Shown piece after piece: positions 23,701 through 33,840 of a DNA stretch of 64,000 nucleotides (position 1 is the first letter of the stretch; each line of letters opens with the position of its first letter). This DNA comes from Parapristionchus giblindavisi. Taxonomy: Eukaryota; Nematoda; Chromadorea; Rhabditida; Diplogasteridae. The notes under the pieces were generated by a model. The model was given only the letters and a program-made list of their open reading frames with translations. It did not search any database and was not told the DNA's origin. A program made the translations under genes and the position numbers. The stretch is from positions 930,001 to 994,000 of the forward strand of contig CALSFV010000224.1 of NCBI GenBank assembly GCA_943737045.1. The letters run 5' to 3'.

Positions 23701-25930
23701 CATTTATTATAGCTACATTTGTCCAAATTGTCGGAGTGGAAACAAAATTATAAATGGACAATTTTTCCCGATCAGTAGAGTTTCCCTCAGTGAGTTTTTC
23801 GCTTTTTTAAATTCAATATTATGAGGCCGTTTGCGTAAAAGTCGAACAAGGGTTGGCACAGGTCAAAAAATTTTAATACCCTCAAAACTTGTGTACAGGG
23901 GTTATCGACCTCGCTGATGAAGATGTGCATAGTCATTTTGGCTCTAGTGGTCCCGCAACGCCTGGGCGTGATTATGGTATAATCACGTTTTCAATCCGTT
24001 CTCGGTCCATGGTAGAGCTAGATGTATGAAAATTGGGCTCCTGGGAAAGAATTCGATGACGATGATGGCTGTCTACTTTATTTATTTTGAAAATGTTCCA
24101 AAAGTCGATTATTGGAAATTTTGATTGAGACGTTTGCGAACCTAGCGAGTATGACAGTTCGAACCGGCGTGACGAGAGGATTCCAACGATGTATTTTGAG
24201 CCCTTATCTCCGTCGAGAAAGCTTCCATTGGCACGATATAATGATGTGCGCCTTGCTAGAGGCGTCTCTCAATTCCGCACGCTATCTCGCACTCTCGGGA
24301 GAGGCGAGAGAGCGTGCGGAAATGAGAAAGCGAAGAGGGAGCGCGCGGCATTGAGACGTAAACAACTCCTGATGCTGACGCAGATCATTATATCGAGCCA
24401 ATGAAAGCTTTCTCGACGGAGATAAGGGCTCAAAATATATCGTTGGAATCCTCTCGCCACGCCGGTTCGAACTGTCATACTCGCTAGGCTCGCAAACGTC
24501 TCAATCAAAATTTCCAATAATCTACTTTTTGGAACATTTTCAAAACAAATGAAGTAGACAGCCATCATCGCCATCGAATTCTGCCCCAGGAGCCCAATTT
24601 TCATACCTCTAGCTCAACCACGGATCGAGAACTGCTTGAAAACGTGATGCTACCGTAATCCCGCCCAAGCGTTGCGGGACCACTGGAGCCAAAATTTGTC
24701 CGATTCTTACACAAACGGCCTCTTATATCATTTTCTAACACAGAACTGGCTGAACTAAAGGAGATTGCAAAAAATACTAAATATATAAATACAAATGATT
24801 GCGCTCACTGTAAAGAGGTAAGCTACTAACAGAAACTCCTATTCTTCCACTTTTTTCTCTCTTCTTTAAAATTTAAGGAAATTTCAGAATGTTCAAGCTT
24901 CTCAAATTAGAATTTGTACTGAAATAAATTGCATTGAGGTAAGAAAATGATCCACTTATTTAATTCATTTCTTAATTATCCAATTTTTCATCAATTTTTT
25001 GTAATAGTAAAAAATATTATTATCCTTTTTTTCAATTTTTCTGATACGGCATTTTTCAGTACAATCAACCAATTTGTGGTAATTGCTGCTGGGAAGAACC
25101 CCATGTTGGACATTCAACAGTTAGATATAATGAGAAGGTTTGAAAATTTTAAAATCACATAAAAATATTAAAAAAAGTGTTATCCACGGAGAATATGACC
25201 TGTGCTGTATTAAACACTTTTTGCGTTTTTTATATAACACTTCACAGGTCGTATGCACCGTGGATAATACTTTTTATCTGTGGTCATATGCACGAACAAA
25301 GGAAATCCGTTTTTTTTTTGAAAATGTGACGGGAGAAGGATTTTTGGAAAACGCCTCCGCCTACGCTAATGACGTCACATTTTCCCGGAAAAGGGTTTTC
25401 CCGTTGTTCATGCATACGGCCACTGGTTTCAACGACTTGCCCATGAATTCGCTTCATTCAGCTCCGTGCAGAGTCACGAGAATATGTGAGAATAAAAAAA
25501 GAAGAAATGGAATCGAAAAAAGAAGAAATATTATCGAAGTATAAACTATTGATTGATTTGCAGAAAGAACTTGAAGGGGTAATCAATAATGCAATCGATT
25601 TTGCTCACAATGTATATGACTTTATCTTTCAGAAACTTCCAAATATTCAACTCCGGGAACAGATTTCTGCTGCTGCTGATTCTATTTTCACATCGGAGGT
25701 AATACTGTAAAATGATTATTCTAAGGGGAAAACTAAATTTAGGAAGCTAACGAATTGAAATCGACAGTAGATGAATTCAGTGATACATTCATTCAATCTG
25801 CTAATATTATCATTGAATCAATCGATACAGCAATTAGAAACATTCGTGTAAGTTAAATATATTTGTTGAACAAATGCGCCATCATTCGTTTTCATCGTTT
25901 TGTTTTCAGGTACAATTATCTGCATTCTAA
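17477..25930 (+). CDS. A3: RING and B-box-like zinc protein, 545 aa, intact
   Basis: Nineteen exons: 17477-17537, 17583-17640, 17814-17889, 21265-21327, 21373-21554, 21606-21705, 21761-21870, 22356-22473, 22530-22634, 22909-22999, 23576-23660, 23713-23789, 24744-24817, 24888-24938, 25060-25137, 25462-25578, 25633-25698, 25743-25847, 25910-25930. All phases agree and the total is 1638 nt. Residues 1-256 form an unrecognised N-terminal region; about 257-291 is a coiled coil. RING C3HC4 ligands are C314, C317, C333, H335, C338, C341, C353, C356. A B-box-like module has C395, C398, C410/C415, C423, C426, H432 and H435. About 444-482 is a charged coiled coil, followed by a helical tail ending QLSAF. 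RING plus B-box suggests a TRIM-like E3 ubiquitin ligase (inference), though TRIM proteins normally start with the RING. Introns 3, 7, 10, 12 and 15 hold mobile DNA; no exon is hit. Exon 16 uses the acceptor ATTCAG, conserved in all copies. Confidence 0.8.
17707..17776. repeat. (TA)n microsatellite, about 35 units
   Basis: Lies in A3 intron 2, just upstream of exon 3. A1 and A2 have an ordinary intron here without the TA run. Confidence 0.95.
17901..18902. mobile_element. TTAA foldback element, 1002 bp, A3 intron 3
   Basis: Begins GACACCGGCTCAGTGAG, flanked by TTAA at 17897-17900 and 18903-18906. The halves are inverted copies, for example GACATCGACCTCACCGATTT against its complement near 18853. 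It belongs to the same family as the element at 57706-59398. The right terminus is diverged. Confidence 0.8.
18915..21127. mobile_element. TTAA foldback element, 2213 bp, A3 intron 3
   Basis: Begins GAGGCCGGCTCGGTAAG and ends CTTACCGAGCCGGTCTC, flanked by TTAA (18911-18914, 21128-21131). It is one continuous palindrome with arms of about 1.1 kb centred near 20020. Only 8 bp separate it from the previous element. Together they swell intron 3 to 3375 bp, against 64 bp in A1 and A2. No transposase frame seen. Confidence 0.85.
21913..22025. mobile_element. TTAA MITE, 113 bp, A3 intron 7
   Basis: Flanked by TTAA (21909-21912, 22026-22029). Core CTCTCGTAGACAAAGAAAGC matches the elements at 7401-7509 and 7850-7994. 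A1 and A2 lack it in this intron. Confidence 0.75.
23110..23430. mobile_element. Foldback element in A3 intron 10
   Basis: Inverted pieces include TTACGCGCCTACG against its complement near 23400, and GGCTTACG against CGTAAGCC. It also carries an inner inverted pair around GTTGGGTCCC and AGAGACCCAAC. The exact ends are not certain. Confidence 0.6.
23823..24722. mobile_element. Foldback element, 900 bp, A3 intron 12
   Basis: Begins GAGGCCGTTTG and ends CAAACGGCCTC, with a 4-bp target duplication TTAT on both sides (23819-23822, 24723-24726). The matching intron in A2 (42132-42184) is 53 bp. Long frames on both strands are mirror images within the arms and are not genes. Confidence 0.85.
25165..25445. 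mobile_element. Two adjoining hairpin repeats in A3 intron 15
   Basis: The first hairpin pairs AAGTGTTATCCACGG with CCGTGGATAATACTT (about 25173-25275). The second pairs AAAATGTGACGGGAGAAGG-type sequence with CGTCACATTTTCCCGG (about 25276-25440). They end about 20 bp before the exon 16 acceptor. A1 and A2 have a 59-62-bp intron here. Confidence 0.55.
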
Positions 25931-27059
25931 TGGTTCTAATGTTCAGATATTGATTCGTGATATATCTGAAGCTTGCTATGAGCAGTAAAAGTACTGATTT
26001 AAAGGGAGCGTAACCTCACTCAATGGTCTCTTCGACGCGCAATGCTCTCTCGTTGTTAGAAAACAGAGAAATAGTGTGCGCGATGAAGAGGTCATTGAGT
26101 GAGGTAACGCTCCCTTTAAGGCATGTAACGAGTGCCTATCCGATTAGCTTACTTCACTATCTCAATTCCCATTGTCCCTCACTCTAATTTCCATTCAATA
26201 TAAAGAATATGCACTCCATGTTAATCGTGGCGGGAGTTCGTCATGCAAGCTCGATGGTCTCCTTCTTTAAATGCTATTCATATATTATAATATCCTTTTT
26301 CTTGTTTTTCCCATTTTTCATATTTCTGAACCGCATAATTTAAGGATAAATATTGTAATACTATCTTGGATACTTACATATTATTGTAATCGTCGAAAAG
26401 TGAATGAATGTTTGCATGCTATTATATTCCTAAGAGGGAAATTACTCCAAATGAAGAATCTCCAACGAAATATGAAATTCTGCATCTATTTCATTACATA
26501 GTATTCTGGTGCAAGCCATTTTTCTTTGAAAAACAGACAAGCGAGAGAGCATTAATTTTGAGAGAGTATATATATTGACACAAAGTTCAATTCCAAATTC
26601 ATTCATTCGAAATTTAAAATTTAAAATGTATAAATTCAAATTCCATTGTTCTCTGGAGAAAGTAAAAAGAGTTCTCGGGGGAAAAAGAGGGATCGATGGC
26701 TTATATTCAGAAAACCCCTGCTAAAGAAATTATGTTTATTTATAAACAATTTAACATAAATTTTAACAGAAATTGAAATTTTGTGCTATGGATGAGAAAA
26801 ATCAGCAAAATAGAATGGACATAAAAGGATTCCAACCTACCCCATTTGAGAAGTTGTTGATTTTAAGGGGAACATCCTACTGAGGATTGGCATCTTCATT
26901 TTTTGAATTCTCGAATGTTCAAACAATTTTAAGAGAAAAATAACAGTGAATGTAATGCAATAAAATCAAATTTGCATACTTGTCTTCTCTTTTCTAATCC
27001 TTACTTCTTCCAACCATTTTCATAATTCACTCTGGCTTCGATCGGTCGCTCACAATAAG
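25931..27059. other. A3-E2 intergenic region
   Basis: Holds the A3 3' flank, one TTAA MITE, a decayed relative of the 120-bp MITE (about 26508-26575) and the E2 upstream sequence. It is the undisrupted counterpart of 43105-43339 joined to 61390-62291, so position 26284/26285 marks the empty site of the 18-kb insertion. No gene seen. Confidence 0.65.
26003..26115. mobile_element. TTAA MITE, 113 bp, with a known empty site
   Basis: Ends AGGGAGCGTAACCTCACTCA and TGAGTGAGGTAACGCTCCCT are near-perfect inverted repeats, flanked by TTAA. The paralogous site downstream of A2 (43173-43176) shows a single TTAA with no element, proving insertion with TTAA duplication. TTAA use is typical of piggyBac-type elements (inference on class). 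Confidence 0.9.
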
Positions 27060-30000
27060 ATGGTAAGGATTGTTAAAAATACTATTTTTGCAACTATGTT
27101 TTTTTTTAAATATTTAGGGGTGTTAGGACTTTATTTTACAAAATATTTTTAGTATAGCAATATATTATATATGTATTAAGTCCTTAACAACGATCGTCTC
27201 CGTTTCGTCGGAAATCAATAAAAGGAACGATGATGAATCAAACATTGGAGTAAGTTGATAGACTAGAGAAAGATGTCTCACTCATCTAGAATCGTACTTT
27301 AACGCAGTGTAGTCTCTTCTTAGTCTAGAATGTCCATGGTGATTCTGGTTTGTTCTTTGCTATAACTTTTCCACTAGCAATAGTTTAGCTGTAATTGATG
27401 TGGTGTTCATTATCACGAGGAAATAAAGAGGATAAAGAGTGTACAAAACGAGGAGATTGTTCCCTACTTATCATTACTTTTCGCAACTTTTAAACAGATA
27501 TTTTCGAAATAAAATTGAATATTTGAGGTCGAAACTAAGCTCTCCACTGCCGTTCAAGGAGTAAAGCAACTTCGTGAGAAGGTTGACCTAGCCGAACGAG
27601 CCATAGAGATCGAGAAGAACCGAGAGGCCAAGCTCCACAATCAGATAGCCATGGTACGATCAATAAATCAATATACAGTAATCCCTAATGTTTTCCGTTC
27701 AGGAGCGTGCTCGTATCCTTGAACTATCTGGTGAAGTGATGAGAGGCAGAACGAGAGAAGCAGAGTACGCTAATGGTATTTATGCCTGGGTTGAGTTGCT
27801 GCAGGAGAGAAAGAATGAGGTAGAGATTGATATTTGATCTGTGATATCTGATCGTTGATCTCTCAAGATTCTCGCCAACTCTGCTGTACACTCATCGATG
27901 AATACAACTTTGGCTTCGCTTCTCAAATCAATCGATAATCTTCTAGATGATCTGCACATCAAAAGGTTTATATAGATTTGTCAAAATTTAAAATAAATAT
28001 TTATTAAATGACTATTTAAGACGTCATGTGGATGAAATTATTGCCCTGTCGGAGAGAAGACTTCAAGCCAGTCATGTAAGGAGTCTACTTTATTCAATTT
28101 TTGAATAACAAGGGAGAAATCGAGGGATAAATCGTTTAAAAAAAACTAATTATCGATTGACCTTCCTTATTTATCTATTAGAGGATCCTATTCATATTTA
28201 TTTATAGCTGGCATTAAAAAATGTTTTATTTTTTCATGTGGAACTTGCCGAGATTCGCAAATCCATCGAAAACTCGCGTGAGCGTCGTGAATTCTTCAAG
28301 AATACAAAGAAGTTGGTGATTAATTTGGCGTGATTCAGTAACCCTGATCAGCTACCGTAACCCTGATCAGCTACCGTAACCCTGACCAGCTTCCGTAACC
28401 CTGATAAGATACAGTAACCCTGATCAGATACCGTAACCCTGATCAGATACCGTAACCCTGATCAGATACAGTAACCCAGATCCGATACCGTATCCCTCGA
28501 CATTTCAGACTGATCGGCAAAGAAGCTGCGGCTGAATGTGCCAAAGCCGAGCAAGAGTTGAGTGAAATCGAGAGGAAGTTGGCTATTCTCAAGGTACTGT
28601 AAGCGAACATACAGTATCCCTTCTTTATTCGCTTATAATGTGCGGTTACTGCAGTCCATGTGCCGTAATGCCGGTTAGGCAGATATGATCGGTTCAATTC
28701 CCTTCAATTCTCAACAATTTGCAGTCCTCCATCTACTATGTTGCATAAATAAAATAAAAATAAATGTTTCAAGGAGCTCATAATCAATTCAATTAATCTT
28801 AGGAAGAGGTCATTTTACTCGCTTCAATTCAACCTGAGACCAGACAGAATATCGTATCGAATTCGACTACAACAATCACCACAAACAGCACGGAGAGACA
28901 CATCGTCATTGGTACGTACAAATTTAGTTAATTTCAAATTGAAGTTTCGTAAAAGCTAATTTGAAATTGGTCAATATGCCTCAACTATTTAGTCTTCATG
29001 GCATTCGAAATAGTGTCAAAAGTGAAGATTTTAAATTTGCTTCTGGGAGAAAAACGAATATGTTTCAAGGATACGTTTTATTTCCGAACGCATTGCAAAA
29101 CACGATTCAAAGAGCTCATCCTTTTCAATATATTGATAATATATATAATGATATTTTCAATATATTGATATTATATATAATGACAAAAATTGATTATGAG
29201 TAATATTCCTTTAAGAATCGACAACTAGTCACAGCAAGTCCATAGTCTCTCAATCAATCGATAACCTTCTTCCGCTTCCTGAATCTCTACCTATTACGAC
29301 TGCGTCTCAGGTACTTATCAAGCGCACTTACTTAAGTCTTAAGACCTCGTTAAGTACTAAGTCTAAGTTAAGGTCTCCGTTCTTCACTCCAACATTAGCT
29401 GCTGCAATTGTTCATGTCATGACTGTGGTCATGGAAGTCAGGTCAGTCATGGTTCCTTATCCCACATTCCCCAAATCATTTCTATCATTGTTATTATTAT
29501 TCTTCTATCACTCATTATTATTCTTATTATTCTTCTATGTATTTGCTGTCGCACCTGTCATAGGTGTGTCAAATAAATAAATAAATGTCTTGAACCCCAC
29601 CAAGACGTCCGAAAGGGGAATTGGCATTGACCAGATCACGAGGTGAAGTAAGTCCAAAGAATAGGTTATTAAACTAGGCTCATAGGACTGATTTGGCCTT
29701 GAACTATCATTTACCTAGCCAGCAGGTCTTCGTGTGCCTTGAACAACGGGATTTACCTAAACATTTTACAAATTACAAAACAGCCATCTTTCCGTGTTAT
29801 TTTTATGGTTTTTTTCATTTTCGATGTTTTCTCGAAAAAATATTTCGACAAAAGAGATCTTGTCAGTAGTGAAAGTTGTATAATTCAATGGAATATTTTC
29901 AGTGTGATGATCATTCTTACCATTCATCAGATCAGAGTCAAACTGAACCCAACGAGATTTCTGCCAGAACATTCCGGAACATTATCGAGGTAAGATCATC

Positions 30001-30094
30001 GATCAAAGACCAAACTACATTTGAATCCTTGCAGACTATTCGCAAGTGTCGAGGCGGTGCTGCGGCAAAGCATGGAAGTGACTGTACTGAGTAG
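27060..30094 (+). CDS. E2: coiled-coil protein of about 308 aa (family E)
   Basis: Exons: 27060-27062 (the ATG alone, followed by GTAAGG), 27528-27653, 27703-27819, 27868-27965, 28021-28075, 28208-28329, 28509-28593, 28803-28911, 29246-29310, 29903-29989, 30035-30094 (TAG). Phases agree throughout. The predicted start is MVETKLSTAVQGVKQLREKV. Long charged helical stretches with heptad-like leucines cover about residues 1-200 (LREKVDLAERAIEIEKNRE; RRLQAS; EQELSEIERKLAILK). A Ser/Thr-rich linker and a polar C-terminus follow. There is no signal peptide, membrane segment or zinc motif. The family is not recognised; by look it could be a structural or scaffold coiled coil. The one-codon first exon rests on a strong donor (AAGATG|GTAAGG) kept in E3. 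An AATAAA lies at 30208-30213. Confidence 0.7.
28333..28499 (+). repeat. 19-bp intronic minisatellite, about 9 units
   Basis: Degenerate units around CCGTAACCCTGATCAGATA fill the E2 intron between exons 6 and 7. E1 has three units in the same intron. Confidence 0.9.
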
Positions 30095-30771
30095 ATCAAT
30101 ATCGATTTTTTACCAAAATCGATTTATTGATCGCTCAATCGATTGTCTTTCATCCATAGATAGCATAAAACGTCACTTCCACTTCAAAGTCCTTTTATGA
30201 TAATTGCAATAAACAAAATAAAATAACAGATAATAATGATGAGGATCCATGAAGTAGCGTCCCTGAAAATTTGAAGCCCTTTCATCTAAAACGTCCAATG
30301 TGATTTATCATTGATAGAATGATGTTTGGTAAAGAAACATTTCATTGTACGTAATATTTTATTAATTTGATATTTGAATTTGTTTTACTCAATCAAAAAA
30401 ATTAAATATCAATACAATCTAATCGAATAATTAAAAACAATTTCATTAGTTGTTTTCGCTGAGTTATTTGATAAGGAAGAGAACGCCGCAGAAACAGAAA
30501 TGATTGGTTGACTCTGGATAGCACGGTGCATGGATAGCAAGTACTCCTACAAACAAAGCAATAGAAGTATCCACACTTTTCGACGCTTTCAATAAATATG
30601 CAATTATCCAAAAAAAGTGTTACAATATTTATCCTTAAATTGTGTTCAGAGGCATGAAAAAAATGGGAAAGCACGAAAAAATATCATTATAGTATACGAA
30701 GAGCACTTAATAATCATAATATTTGTAATAATAGTGATAACGATGATGAACAATTCCGATCAATAGAACCC
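30095..30771. other. E2-D2 tail-to-tail intergenic region
   Basis: Close copy of 2131-2777 with small indels. Contains the E2 polyadenylation signal and the D2 3' flank. No gene seen. Confidence 0.6.
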
Positions 30772-30929
30772 TTAGAATGCAGCTAATTGTTCCTGAAAAC
30801 GATACGATAAAAATAAATTTGGCGCAAATATTTGTTCAGCAAATATATTTAACTTACACGAATTTTTCGAATTGCTGTATCGATTGATTCAATGATGATG
30901 TCAGCAGATTGAATGAAAGTATCACTGAA

Positions 30930-31049
30930 CACAGCGTTCTCATGACTTTCAAAGCAAGAACGACCGCTCAACATACAAACTCTCTCGAATACAATGGTCT
31001 CTCCTTTGTCTTGCTTTGGAAGAAAAATGGCTTGGACCAGAATACTGTG
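30930..31049 (-). mobile_element. 120-bp MITE inside a D2 coding exon
   Basis: Outer ends CACAG...CTGTG; 4-bp target duplication TGAA on both sides; intact A and D1 exons supply the empty site (ACTGAATTC). It is the same length as, and differs by one base from, the copy at 62881-63000, which lies in the opposite orientation. Confidence 0.9.
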
Positions 31050-31307
31050 TGAATTCATCTACTGATGATCTCAATTCATTAGCTTCCTAAATTTAGTTTA
31101 AACCCTTAGAATATTCATTTTACGGTATAACCTCGGGTGTGAAAACAGAATCAATGACAGTAGAAATCTGTTCCCGGAGTTGAATATTTGGCAGTTTCTG
31201 AAAGATAAAATCATGTACATTGTAAACAAAATGAATCAATTAAATACGAATATTGATTACCCTTTCAAGTTCCTTCTGCAATTCAATCAATATTTTGTGC
31301 TTGGTAA

Positions 31308-31664
31308 TCAATCAATTTATCAGGTTCACACTGTGGTGTGCTGAGATATGGTTGTAAGCCATTGGGAGTAGGGAATATTCCACCATCCTTTTCCGGTTCT
31401 CTTCCGTAGGTCATCTCGCCAACGAGTAGGGGGCTTTCCAACAGGTCTTCGAGAAGCATATTGATAGGGTATCCAATTGGTGACAATTTTGGCCCATCGA
31501 TCAGTGTCCATCCTTCGTACCTTGTCTGCCCACACAAGCTTTCTTCTATCCGCCTCGTCCAACCAATCCTTCAATCCAGTAATTCCTCTAATCCTTTCGC
31601 TCCTCCATCGATCCATCATTGTAACACACATTGACATTCGACAAGCACACATTCGACGATAATG
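31308..31664 (-). mobile_element. 5'-truncated RTE-type LINE in a D2 exon
   Basis: The minus strand encodes the C-terminal tail of a LINE reverse transcriptase: WADKVRRMDTDRWAKIVTNW, then RRPVGKPPTRWRDDLRK, a pattern well known from nematode RTE-like elements. The 3' end is a short tandem repeat (TTGATTGATT) rather than poly(A), as in RTE. A 12-bp target duplication TGTGCTTGGTAA lies at 31296-31307 and 31665-31676. D1 shows the empty site (near 3170-3185). Confidence 0.85.
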
Positions 31665-31900
31665 TGTGCTTGGTAAATATTTCTTCTTTTTTCGATTCCA
31701 TTTCTTCTTTTTTTATTCTCAAATATTCTCGCGACTCTGCACGGAGCTGAATAGAACTGATTGTTTCTGTGAAATCGGACATTCAAACCTTGTCATTATA
31801 TCTAATTGTTGAATGCCCAGCATGTTGTTCGAAGCAGCAATTACCACAAATTAGTTCATTGTACTGAAAAATGTCGAATCAGAAAAATTGAAAAAAAGGA

Positions 31901-32133
31901 TATTGTGCGTATAAAATGTACTTGCGCAATTGCCTAGCTGTCTAGCTACTAAACGCAGAAATATTATATCGGTCAACTCCCCTTTCCCTCCCTTCACCCC
32001 CTTCTCTCTGATCTATGTACCTACTATCTCACTTGGACTCCCTCTCTCTTTCTCTCTCTCTCTAAACATAGAAGCACATTGTGGCTGTGGCTGGCTACTC
32101 TCATACCAAATAAACAAGTGTATTTTATACGAT
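31901..32133 (+). repeat. R1 repeat (LTR-like), full copy in a D2 intron
   Basis: From TGTGCGTATAAAATGTACTT to AATAAACAAGTGTATTTTAT. This is the most complete version next to a LINE fragment. Confidence 0.6.
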
Positions 32134-32149
32134 TAATAATATTATTTCT

Positions 32150-32560
32150 TATGATTACACTAGACTAGACTTGATCGTAGACTCGAACGTAAAACTCTCG
32201 GGGTTTCAATACTAGACCGAATGTCCAATGATCAAATACGTGACATTACAAATTTCAAGGACGTTGTTAGGAAATCGGAGAGACGGGGGTGGTTGTGGGT
32301 GGAGAGGCTCTCGAGATTGCGACATGATTGGTGGACGTTGAATGTTATCAATTGGACCCCCAGTTGCAAGAGGAAGAAAGGTCACCCAGGTAAGAGAGGG
32401 GGGATGATTTCGTGAAGTCAGCTGGTCTACAATTATTGCAAGTGGCGAGGTACAATCTTTCGGAATGGAGAAACCTCATGGCTGATAAAGTTAGTTCAAT
32501 GTCAAAATGTCAACGATTACAAAAAATTAATGATGGTCAGACGGGTTAGGTGTGAGGAAG
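32150..32560 (+). mobile_element. LINE 3' fragment in a D2 intron
   Basis: Encodes LERKTLGVSILDRMSNDQIR, then RRGWLWVERLSRLRHDWWT and, after a frame slip, LLQVARYNLSEWRNLMADKV. This is the usual C-terminal end of a non-LTR reverse transcriptase. It is older than the LINE at 31308-31664: the same piece is shared, in shortened form, with D1 (3572-3815). Confidence 0.7.
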
Positions 32561-33369
32561 TGGAGAGGAAATCGAGAGTTAGTCAAGAGAGTGCAGGCGC
32601 CCGTGGTCTCGGTATTTACATACAGTTTGTCATTATATTATGCAAGTACATTTTAATAAGTAATGAATTAAAATGAATGGATCATTCTCTTACCTCAATG
32701 CAATTTACTTCAGTACAAATTCTAATTTGAGAAGTTTGAACACTCTGGAAATTTCAAAATCTCGATTGAAAAGATTGATTGAATTAATTTTTGTAAGAAA
32801 GAAAGATATTTAGTTATATATGTAGAAGTCGCTTACCTCCTTACAGTGGAAACATTCAGAAAAGGTGATACACTTAGATTCATTACTCTTCATTTCAGCA
32901 AATTCTGTAAACAAACTTTTTCACATTTTAAAATATTTTTTGAAGTCTACTCACTGAGCGCAAGTCGGTTGATTGCGAAATATTGCTCATCAACAATTAT
33001 ATTTATTCTTCGGCAATTTGGGCAAGAGTAGCTATAAGTAATATTATTTAAATTAAGAATATGATTACTGAAACAGACCAATATTCTTTTTTGATTGCTT
33101 CAATGCATTTTTTGCAGAATGTATGACCACAATGAAGATTATGAGGAACTCGGAAATTTGCATCTTTAAAAAACAAAGTATTCGATAATAAACAAGTAGT
33201 TGAGCAATGGTAATTTGAGTCAAATGGAAGATAAACTAACCAAACTTTTCCGTACATATTTGACAAGATTGGAAGTCTTCAAGCTCGGAATACAGAGAAC
33301 TTCCAATTCTATTCATGCCATCAGGTTTTATCTTTAAGGTTGCATAAAAGTTTAAGGGTTTATTGTTAG

Positions 33370-33840
33370 TGCAGGGTTGTGCGGTGAAATTTTTTACGGG
33401 AAACTTTTTTTCCCCTGTGTCAAAATTCGGGAATTCGGGAAATTTCGGGAAAATCTTATTTTTCGCCTTTATCTCTTATAAGATAACTTTTGATATTCAA
33501 AACTGCTGTTTTATGGCATAATTCTGATCTGATCATGGATAGGAGAAATTCGCACGTAAATTGTTTTTGGCTTTCATTTTGGTAATTGTTTTTCGACAAC
33601 AATAAGCCACAATACAATACAATAAGCCTGTACTAGGGGGGGACAACTTCATTCACAGATTACGTTAGAATCATCTTTGCTGATTCTTTCTCAAAATATC
33701 GGAACAATTTTTCCAAAATTACGCATTACATTTTTTTCCAATTTTTTCATCGAAAAAAATCAATTTTCAAGAAACGGATTTCCCGTATTTTTTTAACGGA
33801 AATGCCGGGAAATTTGTCGCACCCCTGCGTTTACAGATGA
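33370..33840. repeat. Foldback repeat in place of the D2 coiled-coil exon
   Basis: Counterpart of 4600-5110 in D1, with GGGAAA-type inverted ends. No exon for the first coiled coil can be found here. Confidence 0.5.

Noticed and set aside
24112..24604. Open frames of 80-111 codons on both strands
   Set aside because: Mirror images inside the 900-bp foldback element in A3 intron 12.
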